DNA of 64,000 nt from JAVBWO01 sp036677375. GTDB lineage: Bacteria; Bacillota; Dehalobacteriia; UBA4068; UBA4997. The number at the start of each line of letters is the position of its first letter. The first letter of the stretch is position 1. Below are positions 1-7,828 of this stretch, in pieces. Below the pieces are notes generated by a model that was not told the DNA's origin, ran no database searches, and saw only the letters and a list, made by a program, of their open reading frames with translations. The position numbers were made by a program, and so were the translations under genes. Where the stretch lies: positions 248,001 to 312,000 of the forward strand of contig JAVBWO010000012.1 in assembly GCA_036677375.1 (NCBI GenBank), in the 5' to 3' direction.

Positions 1-331
1 GACCCTCTTCAATCTCTTCCATGGAGAAATCCGCCGCCGCCAAGTCCTCTGGCATTAACATAAGCAATGCCTGATAAAAGCATAAAGCCGCTGCCAGGTT
101 TTCTTGGCTGGGCTCTTCTGCAATGCGTTGAAAAATAAGGGTTTCCCCCTCATTATAATTTTGGGCCGCCAAGAGGATCTGTAGCTCTTCTAAAAGCTTA
201 GAGCCCAAAGCGGCCTCCTGATAATCCAGAACCTCTATATCGGCCCCAGGCCGGTTCATCTGAAACAAGATTTTACCCAGATAACGGGCGAAAAGCGCTA
301 CTTGCCGCATTAGATAATCTTTATAGATCAA
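1..331 (-). CDS. DUF6483-like protein, 3' end off the window
   Basis: The reading frame is open from a TTG codon at 331 to the left edge (110 codons seen). The start is chosen because GGAG lies 8 nt upstream on the minus strand (340-343) and no ATG is better placed. The protein begins MIYKDYLMRQVALFARYLGK and is helical and leucine-rich with an acidic tail. The opening resembles Firmicutes proteins of the uncharacterised DUF6483 group, whose function is unknown. This assignment is from memory of the N-terminal pattern, so it is moderate. A terminator-like hairpin sits about 60 nt upstream in its presumed leader. The C-terminus is missing. Confidence 0.5.
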   Translation of the reverse strand, partial: MIYKDYLMRQVALFARYLGKILFQMNRPGADIEVLDYQEAALGSKLLEELQILLAAQNYNEGETLIFQRIAEEPSQENLAAALCFYQALLMLMPEDLAAADFSMEEIEEG

Positions 332-392
332 TGATTTCACTCCTTTTTTTTATTATATAAAGTTTGTATCTGGGAAACAAGCTCCTTTTTAC

Positions 393-432
393 AGGAAAAA
401 ACCCTTAGGGTGGCAACCTAAGGGTTTTTCCT
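393..432 (-). terminator. Terminator-like hairpin in the leader of the DUF6483-like gene
   Basis: AAAAACCCTTAGG (397-409) pairs with CCTAAGGGTTTTT (417-429) around a 7-nt loop, a 13-bp perfect stem with T-runs on both strands. No gene ends here: the gene to the left starts at 331 on the minus strand and the gene to the right starts at 693 on the plus strand. It is therefore either a leader attenuator of the DUF6483-like gene or the end of a small RNA. Confidence 0.7.
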
Positions 433-515
433 AGAGTGGACGTATGCTTAAAACAGGTAAATGGACTGTAAAGGAAGGGGTACACTCCCTCTACGCTTTT
501 ATTCTACCATAGTTA
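432..515 (-). ncRNA. Candidate structured leader or small RNA
   Basis: On the minus strand a -10-like TAGAAT lies at about 502-507, followed by a segment whose ends (TAGAGGGAGTGTA and TACGTCCACTCTA) are largely complementary, then the terminator hairpin at 393-432. The layout of promoter, folded segment and terminator fits a ~110-nt small RNA or a riboswitch/attenuator leader. I do not recognise the family. The rest of 516-692 is AT-rich with nothing clear beyond the leader of the next gene. Confidence 0.3.
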
Positions 516-692
516 TTTTAAAAAATAAAATTGAAAATATTTATACTACTTATCATCTGATAAATATAATTTATGTTATTTAAAAAATTGCAGATCCCTT
601 CCCCACATGGTAAAATAAAGAAACAAGGTTCTTGATTTGCATGCAAAATGCAAGATAGGATGATTAGGATTATGGAATAAGGAGGGCAAACC

Positions 693-1595
693 ATGCCACA
701 AAGAATTTCTTCCCAACGAAAAATCTTAAGTATGTCCAGCACCAATCCTCCCGCCGCTTATGCCAAATCAGGCGATACCATTATCTTTGAAACATTAGAC
801 TGCTTTGGCGGCACCATTACCGATGAAAGCCAGCTTTTTAATTCCGTAGGCTGGGAATCCATCAATCCGGCCACAGGTCCCTTGTATATCGAGGAAGCCA
901 AGGCAGGCGATGTTTTGAAAATCGAGATTCTAGACATTGTTGTGGCGCCCGAGGGCGTCATTGCCGATGCGCCCGGACATGGCGCCATGCCGGACATGGT
1001 GCCCAATGAAGCGACAAAAATTATCCCCATTGTGGACGGCAAGGGCGTTTTCAATGAAAAAATACAGTTTCCCATCGACCCTATGATCGGCGTCATCGGA
1101 ACGGCTCCGAAGCCGGGTGAGGATATTCCCACCGGAACGCCTGGTTTTCATGGTGGCAATATGGACTGCAAAAAGATTACCAAAGGCTCTGTCCTTTACT
1201 TACCCGTCTATGTGGACGGCGCCCTTTTGTCCATGGGCGACCTTCATGCAGTCATGGGAGACGGTGAGGTCATTGTTTGCGGCCTGGAAATCTGCGGCGA
1301 AGTTACCGTCCGTCTGACGGTGCAGTCCGATACGGGGCTGCCTCTCCCCTTCCTGGTCAATCAGGAAAAGGTCATGACCATTTATTCGGCGGCTACGCTG
1401 GACGAAGCGGCACAAAAAGCTACCATTCAGATGGAAGAGTTTTTGATGGAGAAAATCGGTCTGGACTTTCATGAGGCAGGCATGCTCCTCTCCTTGTTGG
1501 GAGATCTGCGCATCTGCCAGATCGTAGACCCGCTCATGACCGTCAGAATGGAATTTCCCAAATGGGTATTAGAGAAATACGGTTTTGCCATCTGA
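693..1595 (+). CDS. Acetamidase/formamidase family protein
   Basis: This 300-residue cytoplasmic protein matches the FmdA/AmdA family, which hydrolyses formamide or short aliphatic amides to the acid and ammonia. Visible family features are the SGDTIIFETLDCFGG opening, the GPLYIEEAKAGDVLKIEI segment, PGHGAMPD, HGGNMDCKKITKGSVLYLPV, and the GDLHAVMGDGEV motif that carries metal and active-site residues. Length is normal for the short bacterial form. An AAGGAGG site at 679-685 supports the ATG at 693. It stands alone, with a strong terminator 135 nt downstream at 1731-1761. The natural amide substrate cannot be told from sequence. Confidence 0.88.
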   Translation: MPQRISSQRKILSMSSTNPPAAYAKSGDTIIFETLDCFGGTITDESQLFNSVGWESINPATGPLYIEEAKAGDVLKIEILDIVVAPEGVIADAPGHGAMPDMVPNEATKIIPIVDGKGVFNEKIQFPIDPMIGVIGTAPKPGEDIPTGTPGFHGGNMDCKKITKGSVLYLPVYVDGALLSMGDLHAVMGDGEVIVCGLEICGEVTVRLTVQSDTGLPLPFLVNQEKVMTIYSAATLDEAAQKATIQMEEFLMEKIGLDFHEAGMLLSLLGDLRICQIVDPLMTVRMEFPKWVLEKYGFAI

Positions 1596-1730
1596 TCCAC
1601 AGAATTCTGACAGTTCCCTTTTTTTCTGTTGTCCTTAACTGCGATATTTCCATATTTGGCAGTTATTGCCACCTTTTGGCTTATCGGTTTATTATCGTGC
1701 GTATCTAACAGACGATTTCCTTGTATACCG

Positions 1731-1780
1731 GCATAAAGAGAGGGTATGCCTCTCTTTATGCTTTTCTTTTTGTTTTTTGT
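1731..1780 (+). terminator. Intrinsic terminator after the amidase
   Basis: GCATAAAGAGAGG (1731-1743) and CCTCTCTTTATGC (1749-1761) form a 13-bp perfect stem with a 5-nt loop, followed by a long T-rich tract. A -10-like TATAAT at 1785-1790 just after it probably belongs to the promoter of the ABC-F gene. Confidence 0.85.
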
Positions 1781-1820
1781 GCTTTATAATAAGATGGTTA
1801 ACAAGATAAAGGAGTCAACA

Positions 1821-3755
1821 ATGGGAGTTATACTGCGTACCACGGATTTAAAAAAAGAATACGGACCCAACCTGATTTTTCAGCACGTCACCATGGCGTT
1901 AAAAGACGGGGAAAAAGCCGCGCTCATCGGCCAAAACGGCGCCGGCAAGACCACTTTTTTCAAATGTCTCTTAGGAAGCGAGACCATAGACAGCGGCAGC
2001 ATCACTATGGAACCCGGCATCTCCTTTGGTTATATGGAGCAGATCCCTCGATTTGCTCCCGGCACCACCTTATTGAACGGAGTTCTGACCGGTTTTGCTG
2101 ATCTGGCGGAGCAGCGGAAGCTCTTAAGGGATATGGAGCGTCAGATGGCTTTCTTGGAAGAGGAAGCCTTAGAAGCAACAATGAAAAAATACGGCGCTTT
2201 GAGCACGGCTTACGAAGCGGCCGGCGGTTTTGATTATGAAGTGCGTGCCAAGAAAGTCCTAAGCGGTCTCGGTTTTTCAGAAGAGCTGTGGGAACGGGAC
2301 ATTGCCACCTTCAGCGGCGGCGAGAAAACCAAGATCAGCTTAGCCAGACTCTTGGTAAGACAGCATGAGATCATGCTCTTAGACGAACCTACCAATCATT
2401 TGGATCTGGCGTCTCTGGAATGGTTGGAAAGCTATTTGAAAAGCACCAGAAGCGCCATGCTTATCATCTCACACGACCGCTATTTTTTAGACGAAGTAAC
2501 AGAAACAACTTTTCATCTGGCAAACGGCAGCTTGAAAAGCTATTCCGGCAATTACAGCCGCTTCATGGAGCAAAAGGAAGCGGAAGATCTGGCCTACCGG
2601 CGCGCCTATACCAAGCAGCAGCAAGAGATCAAAGAGATGGAAGACTATATCAATAAATACCGGGCCGGCATCAAATCCAAACAGGCGCGGGGGCGGCAAT
2701 CCCGCCTGAACCGCATGGAACGCCTGGTTCAAAGCAATCAAACCCAAACTATGCGCTTTAAAGGCGAAGGGTATGAAACCACCCGCAGCGGCAACCGCGT
2801 GTTGTCTCTCTCAAAACTTGGTTTTCGTTTTCCCGATAAAGTATTGTTTGAGAATCTTTCTTATGACATCGAAAATGGCGATCGGCTGGCCCTAATCGGA
2901 CCCAACGGCGTCGGTAAGACCACCCTGCTCCGGCTGATCCTGGATCAATTGTCCCCCAACAGCGGCTATATCCAATGGGGTGTCGGCGTCAAGGTCGGCT
3001 ATTTTGATCAGCATCACGCCGACCTCAACCTTCACAACACCGTTTTAGACGAGCTTTTGAACAACTGCGGCATCACGGTGCAGGAGGCACGGGATCAATT
3101 GGCCAAATGCCTGTTTCAGGCAGACGACATCTATAAAACGGTTGGCGATCTCAGCGGCGGCGAGCGGGCGCGGCTGGCCTTTTTAAAGATCTATCTCACC
3201 CACGCCAATTTCCTTATCTTAGACGAGCCTACCAATCACATGGATATTGACAGCCGGGAAGCCTTCGAGGCATTTCTCTTAGATTATCCCGGCACCATTC
3301 TGGCGGTATCCCATGACCGTTATTTTCTGGACGCCATTGCTGAAAAGATCCTGGAATTGGATCAGGACGGCCTTACCGTCTATGCCGGTAATTTTACCGA
3401 TTACAAAGAAAAGAAGGCCAGATTGAAGCACTTCGAAGAAAGCGCGGTCAAGCCGGTTAAAGCAGAAAAAAGCAAAAAGCCCGGCAATGACCAGGCGGCA
3501 GCCAGAGCCTGGCGCGCCGGAATTCGTCAACAGATCTCCCAATTGGAAAAAGAGATCGAAGCCGGGGAAGCCCGCTTGGAGGAATTGTCCTCGCTGATGA
3601 CAGAAAATGCGGCCTTTCCGGAAAAAAACGCGCAGATCCAAGACTGGCTCCGGGAATACCAGACACTGGAGAAGCGGATTCCCCAGGCATACGAGGACTG
3701 GGAAAATCTCAGCCGGGAGCTGGAAGAAAATAACAACCGCCATGCGCCTGCCTAA
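1821..3755 (+). CDS. ABC-F family ATP-binding protein
   Basis: This 644-residue protein has two ABC ATPase domains in tandem and no membrane segments, which is the ABC-F pattern. ABC-F proteins bind the ribosomal E site and either tune translation or protect against ribosome-targeting antibiotics. Walker A motifs are at about 37-45 (GQNGAGKTT) and 360-368 (GPNGVGKTT), signature motifs SGGEKTK near 165 and SGGERAR near 445, each followed by LDEPTNH. A charged linker joins the domains and a C-terminal coiled coil spans about 555-635. The ATG at 1821 has GGAG 6 nt upstream, better than the in-frame ATGs further 5'. It has its own promoter and a terminator at 4038-4072. Whether it gives resistance or has a housekeeping role is open. 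Confidence 0.92.
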   Translation: MGVILRTTDLKKEYGPNLIFQHVTMALKDGEKAALIGQNGAGKTTFFKCLLGSETIDSGSITMEPGISFGYMEQIPRFAPGTTLLNGVLTGFADLAEQRKLLRDMERQMAFLEEEALEATMKKYGALSTAYEAAGGFDYEVRAKKVLSGLGFSEELWERDIATFSGGEKTKISLARLLVRQHEIMLLDEPTNHLDLASLEWLESYLKSTRSAMLIISHDRYFLDEVTETTFHLANGSLKSYSGNYSRFMEQKEAEDLAYRRAYTKQQQEIKEMEDYINKYRAGIKSKQARGRQSRLNRMERLVQSNQTQTMRFKGEGYETTRSGNRVLSLSKLGFRFPDKVLFENLSYDIENGDRLALIGPNGVGKTTLLRLILDQLSPNSGYIQWGVGVKVGYFDQHHADLNLHNTVLDELLNNCGITVQEARDQLAKCLFQADDIYKTVGDLSGGERARLAFLKIYLTHANFLILDEPTNHMDIDSREAFEAFLLDYPGTILAVSHDRYFLDAIAEKILELDQDGLTVYAGNFTDYKEKKARLKHFEESAVKPVKAEKSKKPGNDQAAARAWRAGIRQQISQLEKEIEAGEARLEELSSLMTENAAFPEKNAQIQDWLREYQTLEKRIPQAYEDWENLSRELEENNNRHAPA

Positions 3756-3931
3756 AAAAACGTACCGTGATCCAACTAGACACCATCTTCCGGAAATAAG
3801 AGAAGACGCACAATACATCAATACGGTTAGCGCCAGAAAGTGAAAAGGAAAACAAGCGAGATGATCGGCTCTGTTCCCGTTCACCAGGTTACCAGGTTCT
3901 TTTGTTCTTTCAGCTGTTTCTGCTTCTGTTT

Positions 3932-3964
3932 GGGTTTGGGTCTTGGTTTGGGCTTGGGTTTGGG
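3932..3964 (+). repeat. Imperfect TTGGGT hexamer repeat with five GGG tracts
   Basis: Units of TTGGGT/TTGGGC/CTTGGT follow each other, giving G3 tracts at 3932, 3938, 3950, 3956 and 3962 on the plus strand, enough for a G-quadruplex. The tract lies in the 3' region of the ABC-F transcript. The rest of 3756-4180 holds only the terminator at 4038; I see no convincing gene there. Confidence 0.75.
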
Positions 3965-4037
3965 TTTCAGTTTTCCAAACAGCAGCGTATATTTTACCCA
4001 TCTCTGTATCAAGGTTTTCTGTTTTGTTGATAAAGAA

Positions 4038-4085
4038 GAAGACTTCCTTAAAATATAATTAAGGAAGTCTTCTTTTCTTCTTTTC
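4038..4085 (+). terminator. Intrinsic terminator after the ABC-F gene
   Basis: GAAGACTTCCTTA (4038-4050) and TAAGGAAGTCTTC (4060-4072) form a 13-bp perfect stem with a 9-nt AT loop, followed by TTTTCTTCTTTTC. It lies about 280 nt after the ABC-F stop codon. Confidence 0.85.
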
Positions 4086-4180
4086 TTTCGCTTGCTGCCC
4101 ACTGCCCGGTTTGGTTTGGTGCTATCCCTTCTATGCCAGGACATTGGTTGGCATCTTTTGGTATGAGGATAAGTCTGAAA

Positions 4181-4627
4181 TCACTTCTCCGCCATAGGAG
4201 GCTTCATATATTCCACCGCATTTTTTGACATTTTTGCCAACAATGTGGCAACCGTTTCACAATCCTCCGGCGGAAAATCTTTTAAAATCACATCATACCA
4301 TTCCGCTGCTTTTTCCTGAATGACGGCTTGCACTTCAAAGGCCTTTACCGTTGGATAAAGGCAGTTGACCCTGCGATCCCGTTTTAGGCTTTCCCTGCGC
4401 AGGAACCCTTTTTTTTCCAGCTTTTGCACCAGCCGGGTAATGGTGCCTTTGTCCATGCCAAAATTGGCTGAAAGCTGTTCCTGGCTGATACCGGGTTCTC
4501 GGATAATACTGAGGATAAGGCCATGCTGCCCCGGTCCTATGCCATAAGCGTTCAATCTTTGGGCCATAAACATCTTGCCATAGCGGTATAAGATTGAGAT
4601 ATGCTTACTTAACGGTAATGTGATCAT
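4181..4627 (-). CDS. MarR family transcriptional regulator
   Basis: A 148-residue winged-helix regulator. Residues about 30-100 carry the MarR DNA-binding fold: GPGQHGLILSI, then the recognition helix region MDKGTITRLVQKLEKKG, then the wing with RRESLKRDRRVNCLYPT. The flanking helices form the dimer interface. The start has GGAGG 9 nt upstream. It lies 4 nt after the MATE pump gene in the same transcript, the usual arrangement for a repressor of its own efflux operon. The perfect palindrome over the operon promoter (6045-6082) is the likely binding site. The inducer is probably a pump substrate. Confidence 0.93.
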   Translation of the reverse strand: MITLPLSKHISILYRYGKMFMAQRLNAYGIGPGQHGLILSIIREPGISQEQLSANFGMDKGTITRLVQKLEKKGFLRRESLKRDRRVNCLYPTVKAFEVQAVIQEKAAEWYDVILKDFPPEDCETVATLLAKMSKNAVEYMKPPMAEK

Positions 4628-4631
4628 TCTA

Positions 4632-6008
4632 TCACTCCTCCCGAGGCATTTGTTTTTTTAATTGATTAATCTCACCTAGCGTGCCCATTAAAAGCGGCAA
4701 TGCAATACAGAAAGTGGCCAGATCAGCCATGGGCTGACTGATCTGCACCCCCAACAGACCAAAAAGGCGCGGTAAAATAAAGATCAGCGGGATAAAGCAA
4801 AGTCCCTGCCGGGATAAGGCCAAAAGCGCAGCCTTCTTCCCTTTTCCCAAAGCCTGAAAAAGCATATTGGAAATGATGATCATGACCTGAAAGGGCAATA
4901 TCGCGCAGTTCCAACGCAATGCAACACTGCCGATGGCCACCACAGCCAGATCCTCTTTACGGAAAAACATCATGATACGGGGTGCGAAAATAAAGCATAC
5001 AACAGCCAATAGCGTCATAACGCTTAAGCCTATCTTGATGCAGAATAAAATAGACTGCCACAAACGGTCATAGCGTTTGGCGCCATAATTATAACCGGCC
5101 ACAGGCTGAAAACCTTGGCCAAAACCAAGAAGCCCGTAGATCATAAACTGAATCACCCGGATACAAATAGACATGGCCGCAATGGCCGCGTCGCCATAAG
5201 GCGCCGCCGCCAAATTCAAGAATACCATGGACAAGCTGGCCAGACCTTGGCGGAAGAAGGTAGGCATTCCCACCTTCAGAATCTCCCGGTACATATCCCA
5301 ATGCAGCTGTACCTTTTTGATGCTGATGTGTAAGATGCTCTTACCCCTTAAAAACATGGAAAGCAATATGCTAAAGCTGACAAATTGACTGATCAAAGTA
5401 GCAAAAGCCGCGCCTTGAATCCCCACGCCCAATCCAACAACAAAAAGCGCATCTAAAGCAATGTTCAAAACAGCACCGGAGCAGATGCCGATCATAGAAA
5501 AAAAAGCGTCTCCTTCAGCCCGCAGATTATTGTTCATGACAAAAGCAGTGGTCATATACGGCGCGCCGATGAGAACAATCTTCGAATAACTCCTGGCATA
5601 AGGCAAAATCGTTGGCGTCGCCCCTAAAAACCTCATCAAGGGATCAATAAAAATGATCCCTAAGATCATGAGCAAAGCACCGCAGAAAAGCGCGGAGAAA
5701 AAAGCGGTGGAGGTGGCTTCACTGGCCCGTTCCACCTTCTTTTCTCCTAAAAGCCTGGAAATATAGCTTCCCGCGCCCATTCCGAAAGTCATACCCACCG
5801 CTTGAATAAGCGCCATCATGGAAAAAGCAATGCCTATAGCCCCGGTAGCGCTAGTACTAATGGTACTGACAAAAAAAGTATCCGCCAAATTATAAAAGGC
5901 TGTCACCAACATGCTGGCGATGGTAGGAACAGCCATTTTCAACACCAAACCAGGTATCGGCTTGGTCGTCATCATCTCATAATGTTTACCCGGGTTTAAC
6001 ACATCCAT
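4632..6008 (-). CDS. MATE family multidrug efflux transporter
   Basis: A 458-residue inner-membrane protein with about twelve hydrophobic segments in two homologous halves. The opening PGLVLKMAVPTIASMLVTAFYNLADTFFVS and the second-half FRQGLASLSMVFLN and GFGQGFQPVAGYNYGA match MATE pumps, closest by eye to the MepA-like branch, which export cationic drugs by sodium or proton antiport. The start has GGGAGG 9 nt upstream. It is the first gene of a two-gene operon with marR. A sigma-A promoter and operator lie directly upstream. Substrates are unknown. Confidence 0.93.
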   Translation of the reverse strand: MDVLNPGKHYEMMTTKPIPGLVLKMAVPTIASMLVTAFYNLADTFFVSTISTSATGAIGIAFSMMALIQAVGMTFGMGAGSYISRLLGEKKVERASEATSTAFFSALFCGALLMILGIIFIDPLMRFLGATPTILPYARSYSKIVLIGAPYMTTAFVMNNNLRAEGDAFFSMIGICSGAVLNIALDALFVVGLGVGIQGAAFATLISQFVSFSILLSMFLRGKSILHISIKKVQLHWDMYREILKVGMPTFFRQGLASLSMVFLNLAAAPYGDAAIAAMSICIRVIQFMIYGLLGFGQGFQPVAGYNYGAKRYDRLWQSILFCIKIGLSVMTLLAVVCFIFAPRIMMFFRKEDLAVVAIGSVALRWNCAILPFQVMIIISNMLFQALGKGKKAALLALSRQGLCFIPLIFILPRLFGLLGVQISQPMADLATFCIALPLLMGTLGEINQLKKQMPREE

Positions 6009-6035
6009 GCTGGCTTTCCTCCCTTATTTTACCAT

Positions 6036-6064
6036 AATATAACGCAAATCAAATTAGTTGTCAA
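6036..6064 (-). promoter_or_regulatory. Sigma-A promoter of the MATE-marR operon
   Basis: On the minus strand TTGACA (6064-6059) and TATATT (6041-6036) are separated by exactly 17 nt, close to the sigma-A consensus. The start of transcription would be near 6029, some 20 nt before the MATE start codon. Confidence 0.85.
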
Positions 6065-6082
6065 TACAACTAATTTGATTTG
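6045..6082. promoter_or_regulatory. 16-bp perfect palindrome, likely MarR operator
   Basis: CAAATCAAATTAGTTG (6045-6060) and CAACTAATTTGATTTG (6067-6082) are perfect inverted repeats around TCAATA. The element covers the -35 hexamer and most of the spacer of the MATE-marR promoter, so a bound dimer would block RNA polymerase. A T8 tract follows on the plus strand, so a terminator role is possible, but no plus-strand gene ends here. Confidence 0.85.
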
Positions 6083-6371
6083 TTTTTTTTATCTCATAAA
6101 ATAAAAGAATTAACACAAAGAATCATCCAAATCAAAACTATTATTGAATGGTGTATAAAATGTCAAAATATAATTCAAAGCATGAAAGAAAGGAACAGTG
6201 CATATATTGAATAAAAGATTAATAGAATTAAACAAAAATAGCAAATAGTTTCCTAAAAAATGGTAATATATTTAATAAAAAACAAAAAATCATACAGTCT
6301 TTTTGAATGATTATAAATAACTTTTTTTATCATAAGGAGATCATTCCTTTCACATTTTTTGCATGAAAAAA

Positions 6372-6397
6372 CCCTACATTTTTCAAAAAATGTAGGG
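6372..6397 (-). terminator. Terminator of the TetR gene
   Basis: CCCTACATTTTT and AAAAATGTAGGG form a 12-bp perfect stem with a 2-nt gap at the tip, followed on the minus strand by TTTTTTC. The remainder of 6090-6500 is very AT-rich non-coding sequence with nothing else supported. Confidence 0.8.
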
Positions 6398-6501
6398 AAA
6401 ACAGACACGACAATATGTATGTCTATAGGAAAAATCTTGGAATTGTACTATATATATTATTGTAGACAGGAGCTTTATGCACAGGATACCTTATGTTAAC
6501 T

Positions 6502-7062
6502 TTAGCGCATATAGTGGGAAAGGATCATCCCGATACCATTATCCAGTAAATGAATGATCTGTTGATGCAACTGTTCCGGAGAAACCGTCATGCCCGTTTT
6601 AACCCATTTGGTTATCACGCCTACAAAACCATGGGTAATGAATTCCGCCATAAAATCTTTGCCTTCCAGACTAACGCTGCTGGAAGCACAAAAAGAATCA
6701 ATCACCTGCATAATCATTTCTCTGCTGACCTGGAAAAGATAATCGGCAAAGGTATTCTGTCCTGAGGCATTCAGGGCATTGCTATAAAAAGCCTGATTTT
6801 TTTTGAGTAAAGTCAAAACCTCCAATACCCCATTGCTCCATTGTTCATAGGTCCAGCTTTCCGCAGTGAAAGCTACTACTTCGGTAGAATAGATCCAGTT
6901 TACCAAATCATATTTATCTTTAAAATGATAGTAAAAAGTCTGCCGGTTCAAGCCGCAATGATTGACGATCTCTTCAATAGAGATTTTTGCCAAACTTTTT
7001 TTCATCATCAATTCTTTGATAGAGGCAGCCAAGGCTTTTTTGGTGACCAAAGAGCCGGACAT
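6502..7062 (-). CDS. TetR/AcrR family regulator (DhaS-like type)
   Basis: A 186-residue TetR-type repressor. The HTH is at about 10-55: LAASIKELMMKKSLAKISIEEIVNHCGLNRQTFYYHFKDKYDLVNWIY, where NRQTFYYHF is the recognition helix. The C-terminal ligand domain resembles the TetR_C_8 group known from the dihydroxyacetone-kinase regulator DhaS, but no dha genes are nearby. The GGAGG 7 nt before the ATG supports the start. Neighbours give no regulated target; the gene upstream is a pseudogene. Confidence 0.85.
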   Translation of the reverse strand: MSGSLVTKKALAASIKELMMKKSLAKISIEEIVNHCGLNRQTFYYHFKDKYDLVNWIYSTEVVAFTAESWTYEQWSNGVLEVLTLLKKNQAFYSNALNASGQNTFADYLFQVSREMIMQVIDSFCASSSVSLEGKDFMAEFITHGFVGVITKWVKTGMTVSPEQLHQQIIHLLDNGIGMILSHYMR

Positions 7063-7177
7063 TTTTTCACCTCCAAAATTTAGTAATAATTATATTATAT
7101 ATCAATCCTATCACAGATTCAATTTATTATCTTGTCATGATCCGTCATGATCCTGATCTAAGCTAAGGAGTGCACTC

Positions 7178-7680
7178 ATGAGAGCTTATATGTTATTATC
7201 AGATGCTGTTACCAAGCTAACCCCAGTAATAACTGTATTTCAATATATAAAACAAGACATTGGGAAAGTAAAAAACTGGCTAGACGAAAACCGTTTGAAA
7301 CTGTGTGACTGGTCTATAGTGGACGATCTGCTACATCTACGAAGGGGGGGAGAATGTCCGGAGCTTCTGCTTTTGTGGGAACGGCCTTGAGTATCAAACC
7401 CGTGCTCCACGTGGATGATGCAGGATAGTTTTTCCCGTATCAAAAGCCCGTGGTCGTAAAAACACTCATAAGAAACCCGTCATTCATTGAAAGAAGTTTA
7501 TGAAAGTCCCAAAGATTAAGTGATTTTCATCAGTTCCAGAGATGCTTTAGCGGATGCGGAATATGCCGCATCATGATGCGGGAAAATTTCCAATCGCAGA
7601 CATTAAAATCGGCTATCGGGCCCATTATTGAATGTTCTTTATTCACACACAGTTGCACTGTTTTCCTAGACAGCAAAAAT
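7178..7680 (+). pseudogene. Decayed DegV family gene
   Basis: Fragments in different frames line up in order with DegV fatty-acid-binding proteins. The first frame gives VKNWLDENRLKLCDWSIVDD then LLHLRRGG, matching the DegV segment VDDLxHLKRGGR. A shift then leads to MSGASAFVGTALSIKPVLHVDDAG followed by a stop near 7407. Later pieces give DALADAEYAA, MMREKF-like, IGPII and TVALF, the usual C-terminal DegV order. The first ~110 residues are not recognisable. At least two frameshifts and a stop make it non-functional. The remainder up to the radical SAM gene at 7829 holds nothing else I recognise. Confidence 0.75.
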
Positions 7681-7828
7681 TAATTGTTTCAAAACAGTTA
7701 AGAACAAGGTTGGAATAGTAAATAAACGGTCAAAATCACTGTATCAAATCAATTACACACCACCGCAAAAACGACACAGTAGAAGATGACGCAACAGCAG
7801 TAAAAGATTGTACGGAGGTGCTTTAGCA

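Noticed and set aside
3881..4144. An 87-codon minus-strand frame rich in Lys-Pro repeats
   Set aside because: The KPKPKP run is just the translated TTGGGT repeat on the other strand; the frame also runs through the ABC-F terminator and lacks a ribosome site.
6045..6090. The long palindrome followed by T8 as a plus-strand terminator
   Set aside because: No plus-strand gene ends nearby, and it overlaps a near-consensus minus-strand promoter, so an operator is the better reading.
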